Shown here: one piece after another, positions 54,845 to 61,070 of the stretch | Layout of the letters: each line of letters begins with the position of its first letter | Numbering within the stretch: the stretch's first letter is position 1 | Assembly: GCA_964387025.1 (NCBI GenBank) | Contig: CAYLUZ010000011.1 | Location: 1 to 64,000, forward strand | DNA: 64,000 nucleotides | Reading direction: 5' to 3' | DNA from: PNON01 sp964387025 | GTDB lineage: Bacteria; Chloroflexota; Anaerolineae; Anaerolineales; Anaerolineaceae | The notes under the pieces: model-generated | Seen by the model: the letters and a program-made list of their open reading frames with translations, nothing else | What the model was told of the DNA's origin: nothing | Databases searched by the model: none | Program-made: the position numbers and the translations under genes

Positions 54845-56839
54845 TCATTCAAGCCTGAGCTCAAATCTAAACCTGCAATCATATTCAAACCACATCGGAA
54901 AGTTCGTGCCCCAAAGATTGTTAAGTAAATTAATATGCATACCCTGACTGATCTGTGGTTGATCATTGTTGAAATCTAACAAAGAGGGCTTGCCAGGTGA
55001 AACTAAAGAAGCGTCAAGGGAAATAATTCTAAGAAGGTTGGTCTGATCCTTCCAACTAATATATTTTCCAATTGCATGTAAATGACGATTGCCAAATGGG
55101 ACAACATCGTTTGGATTTAATTCTTCGCCCATTTTTTCAATGCACCACTCCTCTTTCCCCGTTACAGGTGGAATAAATGATAACCAGATAGCTTCCGGCA
55201 GGCGACAAGCAGGCTTATGGAACCACTGCAATTCCACCTGGATAAACGGTTGATTAAGTTTAAATTTGTATTTTATCCAAAAATCACGTGGGCATCCGTA
55301 TTCTTGAGAACTGATAGGATCTGCGATAAGATGGAAAAGATAGTTACTATCCTCCTCTGTCGTCTGAGTAAAACTATCGACTACCTTCGGCTGCCAAAAA
55401 CGACTATCAGGATTCGATAATTCCAATCCCGGTTTGGTGAAATCTTCTCTCGCCCATCCATTGTTACGCTCAGAAGGAATAATATACTGGTTAAAAAAGC
55501 GCTCGTAATCAGCTGCTGAGAATGTCTGATACCACAGCCAAACCAAAGGATTATCGTGATCTGCCCAATTTCTTGGCTGGTTATCCAGTATTAACGAATT
55601 TAACGAACCGGTCTGCGGATCGAAGTAAAAATTATATCCATTAAAATGCTGTGTTTCACCTGGATGTGGATATTTTGTCCATTTGGTAAGATCAGGTTCA
55701 GCCGCTTGAATTGACTTCAAATGTTGACGAGCTTCATTTGCTTGGGAAAGGTCCTCAAGTGCGTTTACTGCTTCCTGAGGATAAGATCGTTTTTCATTCC
55801 AAGAACTTTGGAATTTTATAAAATTATCTTTACCTCTAGCTGATTTAAAATCTGTCGCACTATAATTTTCGTGGTCGTTTAGGTAAGTTTTCTCATCCAT
55901 ACCCCAGGTATGCTCAGGAACCATCAATAAGCGACGGCTGAATCGTTTAAACCGAGCGTCCGTGCAAAGCCCAGGTAATTCCCTCAACCACTTTTGCCGT
56001 AAACGACTCATTTCTTTAAATTGGCTCACTTTGATCGGATCACTGCCGACTCCATGAATCCATGTATCCCCAATTTCTTGCGTCATCACTGGCAAACTGT
56101 CTCGAATGGGTGCAAGATTAGCCGCAAATGCTCCCAATGTTGAAGCAAATATTTGTGCATCGAGGAATTTCTTGGTTAAATCGGAATAAACTGCCATCAC
56201 TTGAGATACCGATTGTGGGCCAAGATTATCACTGGTATGACCAAATGCAAGTGAATCCTCAATGCCGGGGATAGTAAAAGTACTTCCATACCCACTTTCA
56301 TACATTACTACAATTTCGGACCCGGACGGGTCTTGCCATCGGAATAGTGGAGGTACTCCAGGTACTGTCGAGCCGGGATTGACACCGATGTGGAGAAACT
56401 GTATTCCTGCTTCTGCCAATAATGGGATAATGCCACGGGTATGACCAGGAACATCTGTCAACTTAGCTGCAATGGTATGCTTTCCAAATCTTTTATCTAA
56501 TTCTTCAGATAGGGAAAGGCCGAATCGAAACATGTCGACATCCATCAATTCGGAATGTGTGGTGAATGGCAACCCGTGCCAGGTAATATCACCAGCCAGG
56601 ATGGCATCTTCCATAAGTTTGCACTCAACGTTGGTAGCTTGCTCTAAATACTCATAAATCAGAAAAGAACCTGTCGTCCAAATAAAACGTTCCTGTAGAT
56701 TTCTTGAAGTCATTTCCTTGGCTACCTTTAAGGCAGCAGGAATATATCCTTTAAAATAATTTTGTAAAACAATATTGGCGTAATCTGTAAAGCCAATATC
56801 CAGATGAGTTTTAAAAATTAGGTGGATTTTTTGAGTCAT
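54845..56839 (-). CDS. GH38-like glycosidase, DUF5054 family
   Basis: 664 aa. The N-terminus IHLIFKTHLDIGFTDYA has the HLDIGF variant of the GH38 HxDxxW metal motif, and AKLTDVPGHTRGIIPLLAEAGIQFLHIGVN corresponds to the nucleophile region, with Asp in TDVPGH. VPEHTWGMDEKTYLND is a further family signature. Related to alpha-mannosidases but in the DUF5054 group; the substrate has not been established. No signal peptide. GGAGAG precedes ATG. Monocistronic. Confidence 0.75.
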   Translation of the reverse strand: MTQKIHLIFKTHLDIGFTDYANIVLQNYFKGYIPAALKVAKEMTSRNLQERFIWTTGSFLIYEYLEQATNVECKLMEDAILAGDITWHGLPFTTHSELMDVDMFRFGLSLSEELDKRFGKHTIAAKLTDVPGHTRGIIPLLAEAGIQFLHIGVNPGSTVPGVPPLFRWQDPSGSEIVVMYESGYGSTFTIPGIEDSLAFGHTSDNLGPQSVSQVMAVYSDLTKKFLDAQIFASTLGAFAANLAPIRDSLPVMTQEIGDTWIHGVGSDPIKVSQFKEMSRLRQKWLRELPGLCTDARFKRFSRRLLMVPEHTWGMDEKTYLNDHENYSATDFKSARGKDNFIKFQSSWNEKRSYPQEAVNALEDLSQANEARQHLKSIQAAEPDLTKWTKYPHPGETQHFNGYNFYFDPQTGSLNSLILDNQPRNWADHDNPLVWLWYQTFSAADYERFFNQYIIPSERNNGWAREDFTKPGLELSNPDSRFWQPKVVDSFTQTTEEDSNYLFHLIADPISSQEYGCPRDFWIKYKFKLNQPFIQVELQWFHKPACRLPEAIWLSFIPPVTGKEEWCIEKMGEELNPNDVVPFGNRHLHAIGKYISWKDQTNLLRIISLDASLVSPGKPSLLDFNNDQPQISQGMHINLLNNLWGTNFPMWFEYDCRFRFELRLE

Positions 56840-57059
56840 TTTTAAGATTCTCTCCGAGCTCGAGATAAATTATTTTTCGGTCTGGAATTAGTAAATGATG
56901 GCTAATAGCAATCTCGTAATAACATAAATTTTAATAATTTTGTCAAAGATCCGTTACAGATTATAAACAATTCAAAATAATGGATTTCACTTAATAATTC
57001 CTAATTAATCCAAGAAATGTTTCTTTTACATAACTATAATATAATCCTCGGTAATTATC
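56840..57059. other. AT-rich spacer before the tRNA-His fragment
   Basis: No gene or structured RNA is visible. The left edge of the presumed attachment site follows. Confidence 0.3.
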
Positions 57060-57083
57060 AAAAAATAAGCCTCATCCGTGAGG
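57060..57083 (-). terminator. Terminator hairpin behind the tRNA-His fragment
   Basis: On the minus strand CCTCA-CGGA-TGAGG is followed by CTTATTTTTT, 18 bases after the acceptor end of the tRNA fragment. It looks like the original tRNA terminator. Confidence 0.6.
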
Positions 57084-57100
57084 ATAGGGCTAGATATAGG

Positions 57101-57142
57101 TGTGGCTGATGGGGGTCGAACCCACAACAACTTGATCCACAG
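57101..57142 (-). other. 3' half of a tRNA-His gene, probable attachment-site remnant
   Basis: The minus strand reads TGTGGATCAAG (GTG anticodon and stem), then GTTGTGGGTTCGACCCCCAT (T arm) and CAGCCAC-A (3' acceptor strand and discriminator). The matching 5' acceptor GTGGCTG and the D arm are absent: the bases upstream are unrelated. A tRNA 3' fragment with its downstream terminator is what is left at one end when an element integrates into a tRNA gene. It cannot be a working tRNA. Confidence 0.72.
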
Positions 57143-57265
57143 GAGAAAGAACGTATGTTCTATATATCCAGGAGGTGATAAACATTCCATTATGTCCACG
57201 GTCCATGCTTAGGACCGTCCATGATTTCTATTGTTTCTACTGGTTTTTTCGGTATTGCACATGAA

Positions 57266-57350
57266 TTGCACACGACAATAATTAGTAGAATTAACCTGGA
57301 AAGGCGATTATATTTCCCCACAAAACGAACCATCTATCAGAACAACAATT
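57266..57350. repeat. 85-base direct repeat, copy 1
   Basis: TTGCACAC followed by ATTAGTAGAATTAACCTGG and AAGGCGATTATATTTCCCC matches 59693-59777 almost completely, with scattered differences in the last third. The two copies bracket the 443-aa and exonuclease genes. Confidence 0.85.
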
Positions 57351-57577
57351 TAATCCACACCATTGAAAGAATTATATTTTTAGTTTATCCAATTCTTTGA
57401 TGCTTAATAACAAGTTGTATTGCATTTTACAAATTAATTGGTGAATAAATTCATTAATACAAAATTTACCTAACCGCCTTTCTAGGGGTATCAAATAATG
57501 TAATCAGATTACAACAAAGGGTTAGTACGTAAAAGTATTTTCTTTTTTCGATTTCCAGCAAAATTAATATGTTTTTT
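57351..57577. other. Spacer between repeat and hypothetical gene
   Basis: Nothing recognised in about 230 AT-rich bases. Confidence 0.3.
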
Positions 57578-58909
57578 CTATTGCTGATGCTCGTTGAATT
57601 CGTCCATATATTCCTTGATGGTCGGCAAGGCAACCAGACGTTCATAGAAGAAATTGTTGACTACATTGATCACCATCGCACGCGCTGCTTCAGCTTCATT
57701 GGTTAGTATCTCCTTCCCTACCGGGTTGGATAGCGCGTCCCTCAACTTCAAGAGGTGGCTTACAATTTCAGCTTCTTCCCCACCTTCCAATGCTTTGATC
57801 ACTTCGCTGATCAGGTTGTCTGTGGATTGCACGAGTTGTTCTCGTGTGATGCTTGATTCCGGTGTACTCGCATCGTCTATGGTGCGGATGAGCGACCAGA
57901 TCTGGTACAGTATGGTTGCAGGTTCATCAAACAACTCGCGGAGGAAACTGGCTTCTTCATAACGCCCGGTAAGGCGGAATATGTTATACATTCGCTTGGC
58001 CACTTTCCCGTAATTAATATCTTTGGTTAGGTATTTCTTTACTTCGCGCTCGAGAGCTTCAACGTACTCCTCCAGTGCATTGGCAGATACATGCTGGGCT
58101 AGCTTGGAGAAAATTGGTACTGACGTGGCATCCAGATAGACTTCCTGGAAGTACGGATCGAGGTAACCGTCTAAAGGGGAGATGCTGCCGTCCGGCGCTT
58201 CCCAAGACACATCCAGCATGTTACTGGCATTGGCAAGTACTTTGCGGATGGGGTCTGCCACTACCCAATCCATTTTGCACCAACCGGGATCGAGGCTTAC
58301 TTCCTCCCAGGACACATTTACAGAACTGCTATCCGGTCGGAATCCTTCTATCATTCCTTTTTTGATCTGATCCGGGCGCCAGGCCATGGGAGTTCCAGCC
58401 TTGTTCAACCACTTTCCCACAATAACGTCCTCAGGCCAGGATCCAAACTTGACCTCAATTAACTGATAATTTGTCCCGCGCAGCGTCTTGAGCGATTTTT
58501 CCCGCATTATTCGTGCGAGGATTTTGCATGCCTGCGTGCGACTTGGGGCGATGATATTGATCCTTTCAAAATAATCACAATCTCCGGGGAATGATTGGAT
58601 CTTGGATTGAGCTGAGGAGCCTGAAAGCGCGAGCGCTGTCTCTACTTCGCCGGGTATATCAGCAAATTCTACGATCCGACCAATCCGCTTGTAGTATTCA
58701 AGTTCCTTGTCGCTAAAATCCAGCATGGTAATCTTGTGGCCGAAAACGCCGGTCCTTGTGCTGACCGTGATATTATCATCCTCCGGTGAGGATGCCATTA
58801 ATGTCAGCCACTGTAGAGCTTCCTCTTCTTCGATTTCAACACCCAACCGCTTGGCAGATTCAATAATACGTTTTAGATCTGTGTTTTTATCAGATTCTGG
58901 TTGTGCCAT
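57578..58909 (-). CDS. Hypothetical protein, possible nucleotidyltransferase-like fold
   Basis: 443 aa from the ATG at 58909, which has AGGAGG six bases upstream (the frame opens ten codons earlier). I do not recognise the family. Near residue 110 FPGDCDYFERINIIAPSRTQACKILARIMR recalls the GDxDxxE metal motif and helix of nucleotidyltransferases, but the rest gives no support. Residues ~290-443 are helical, with no membrane segment. Base composition is clearly richer in GC than the surrounding sequence, and it lies between two direct repeats, which suggests recent arrival. Confidence 0.65.
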   Translation of the reverse strand: MAQPESDKNTDLKRIIESAKRLGVEIEEEEALQWLTLMASSPEDDNITVSTRTGVFGHKITMLDFSDKELEYYKRIGRIVEFADIPGEVETALALSGSSAQSKIQSFPGDCDYFERINIIAPSRTQACKILARIMREKSLKTLRGTNYQLIEVKFGSWPEDVIVGKWLNKAGTPMAWRPDQIKKGMIEGFRPDSSSVNVSWEEVSLDPGWCKMDWVVADPIRKVLANASNMLDVSWEAPDGSISPLDGYLDPYFQEVYLDATSVPIFSKLAQHVSANALEEYVEALEREVKKYLTKDINYGKVAKRMYNIFRLTGRYEEASFLRELFDEPATILYQIWSLIRTIDDASTPESSITREQLVQSTDNLISEVIKALEGGEEAEIVSHLLKLRDALSNPVGKEILTNEAEAARAMVINVVNNFFYERLVALPTIKEYMDEFNEHQQ

Positions 58910-58998
58910 ACCATGCCTCCTATTATGAGATTCAGACAACGCGTATTAATTAGAAGTATAGCAATTTAAAATTGTTATGTTGATATTTTTCAGAAAAG

Positions 58999-59556
58999 TC
59001 ATTCCTCAAGACTGTTGTGGAGAGGCTGTTTCAACATCTTAATGAAAATCTCAGCCTGGTCTTGGGCATCTGTGAGGGCGTTGTGACTGAGGTGTCTTTC
59101 TTCCATGAACCAACTAGCTATATGGTCGAGTGAGGTTTGCCCCCATTCCACACCCGTTTGCCCCATAAAATATGCTTTAATATCCAGTGCGCTGTGACCA
59201 AATGGGTTCTTTCCTATGTAGCGGTGAAAATAATCATTGATAAACATCCAATCAAAAGGTGCATTAAACGCCACAAAAACCGGTCTGCTGCCGTCAGGAG
59301 TCACAGATTTCACCCAATCGGCGAAATTCAGAAGCGCTTGGAGTGGAGGCGTCCCTTCGTTTTTGAGGTATTCCGGCGACAGGTTGTGAATGGCCATCGC
59401 TTCTGAGGAGATCTCTTCTCTGTCAGGTTGAAGTTCTATATAAAAATTGATTGTTGTATCCGTCACCAGGCAGGCACCAATAGAGAGTAGGGCAAATTGC
59501 CCTGGTATGGGACCCGCGGTTTCCACATCCACTGAGATAAATGTTTCCAAAGGCAT
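58999..59556 (-). CDS. DEDDh-type 3'-5' exonuclease (DnaQ-like)
   Basis: 185 aa. Exo I is FISVDVETAG (Asp10, Glu12), Exo II FVAFNAPFDWMF (Asp about 102) and Exo III HNALTDAQDQAE (His and Asp near 158-163), the complete DEDDh set. Small free-standing exonucleases of this group act in proofreading, RNA trimming or in mobile elements. Same strand as, and 89 bases before, the 443-aa gene; both are GC-richer than neighbours. Confidence 0.85.
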   Translation of the reverse strand: MPLETFISVDVETAGPIPGQFALLSIGACLVTDTTINFYIELQPDREEISSEAMAIHNLSPEYLKNEGTPPLQALLNFADWVKSVTPDGSRPVFVAFNAPFDWMFINDYFHRYIGKNPFGHSALDIKAYFMGQTGVEWGQTSLDHIASWFMEERHLSHNALTDAQDQAEIFIKMLKQPLHNSLEE

Positions 59557-59692
59557 ATTGGTTATTATACCTTCACATGGATGTCCGATCGAATAGTTAT
59601 AAGAGCTTGATCTACATCATTGTCAGAATATAGTTTTGGTTCAGCTAAACCTTAGTTTACTAAATGATCTAATCACCCCCGTCCGGATCCGG

Positions 59693-59777
59693 TTGCACAC
59701 TACTAAAATTAGTAGAATTAACCTGGAAAGGCGATTATATTTCCCCACAAAACCAACTATCTATCATACCAACAACT
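59693..59777. repeat. 85-base direct repeat, copy 2
   Basis: Pairs with 57266-57350. The sequence just after it (CTTGATAACG...CGTATCTT) is in turn similar to 60637-60660, so duplications are nested in this region. Confidence 0.85.
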
Positions 59778-59813
59778 TGATAACGTAATCGTATCTTTTA
59801 AGATTATCCTAGA

Positions 59814-60002
59814 TTACTGAATTTGCTTTTTCAATATGACTATTGTTCCTGGAGGTAAGTACGTTCGATCAAGAGAGATTATCTTCTGTTTATAAATGCT
59901 GAGTTCTACTCCGTGGTTATATAGGAAAACAGAATGCGCACTCATCTGATCCATTTCTTCTTCAGTAGCTTCACGCGTTGGTAGATCAGTGTGATCAGCC
60001 AT
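59814..60002 (-). CDS. 62-aa conserved-looking hypothetical protein
   Basis: Starts MADHTDLPTREATEEEMDQM and ends PPGTIVILKKQIQ; acidic N-terminus, no membrane segment. TGGAGGTTAT gives a strong ribosome site at the ATG 60002; the longer frame to 60056 is not needed. A decayed second copy at about 60685-60840 shows it was duplicated. No family recognised. Confidence 0.6.
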   Translation of the reverse strand: MADHTDLPTREATEEEMDQMSAHSVFLYNHGVELSIYKQKIISLDRTYLPPGTIVILKKQIQ

Positions 60003-60056
60003 ATAACCTCCATTATGTAGTATGCAGATATATCTATCATACCAATAATAGCACAT

Positions 60057-61070
60057 ATGTTCTTATTATTCCAGATCAATACCTCTTTTACAACAAGGAA
60101 AATACTTGCTGCCAATGACGTGAAAGATTTATTGTTTACATAAAACGGTTTTAGATATTATTAATTGAATGCATATTCTTTTACTCCTACTTATTTACTA
60201 AGATCGTTAATAAGTATTCATTACAAGTCTATTGATATTATTCTTTATAATAATGTTCCCTTTTTTACCCCCCCGGGTCTATAAGTGATTAACCAACCAA
60301 TAATTATATGGCTACGGCGACAGAATACATAAAACCATTTCATAAATCATAATAGTATAACTATACGCATCATTTGAATTTAAATATAAAATTTTACAGT
60401 TGGTTTCTGTATAATGTGATGTCAATGCAGTTGGTGGGTATTAATTATCTTTTTTGTAGCTTTACTTTAAGAAAAGTAACTACGCAATAGTTATTTAAAG
60501 AATATCTTCATCTCTGATCAATTACTCAACGACTTTAATCTCTTTTCCCGTTGCACTTGGTTGAACCTACAAAAAAAGAACCAGGAATTAATTGCCCATA
60601 ATCTACAAAAAATAAAAGTCTTGTTTGAGTAAACAAATTGATAACGCATTCGTATCTTATTATTTTGATTTAGTTTATTTTACTTGCTTTTTCAGTATGA
60701 CTATTGTTCCTGAAGGAAGAGCATTTGATTATTAAGAATTATCTTTTGATAATAAATATTGCGTTCTCCTACGTCATTATTGAGGATAGGAGAATAAGTA
60801 ATTATCTGATTACTTTCTTCTTTTGTTGGTTCCTATTGTTAGATCAAGACATTTTTCTATAAAACAAATATCAATGATCGCGGTATACTGGTACCAGTTT
60901 ACTATCTTATACAACAAAATATAAACTAGTATTATAATATATTAAATAACATATTAACGAATTTTCCAGAACTACCTTATTCAATGTATTCAATTTATGG
61001 GTGCAATTTGTTTTTAGATATGATGAAATTGAGGTCACAAACTTAGTTTACATTGATTCATCCCCTCTGT
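60057..61070. other. 1-kb non-coding stretch containing decayed repeats
   Basis: No intact gene. It holds the decayed copy of the 62-aa gene (separate entry). The rest is AT-rich with a short CCCCCCCGGG run near 60270 and no recognisable RNA. Confidence 0.4.
60685..60840 (-). pseudogene. Decayed copy of the 62-aa gene
   Basis: On the minus strand EPTKEESNQI, IYYQKIIL and, after a frame change, LPSGTIVILKKQVK parallel REATEEEMDQM, IYKQKIIS and LPPGTIVILKKQ of the gene at 59814. Stops and a frameshift lie between. The similarity extends into the 3' flank. Confidence 0.7.

Noticed and set aside
57151..57260. Possible integrase C-terminus beside the tRNA-His fragment
   Set aside because: A short open frame is present on the minus strand (…VETIEIMDGPKHGPWT), but no tyrosine-recombinase motif (R-H-R-Y) can be seen, so no integrase is claimed.
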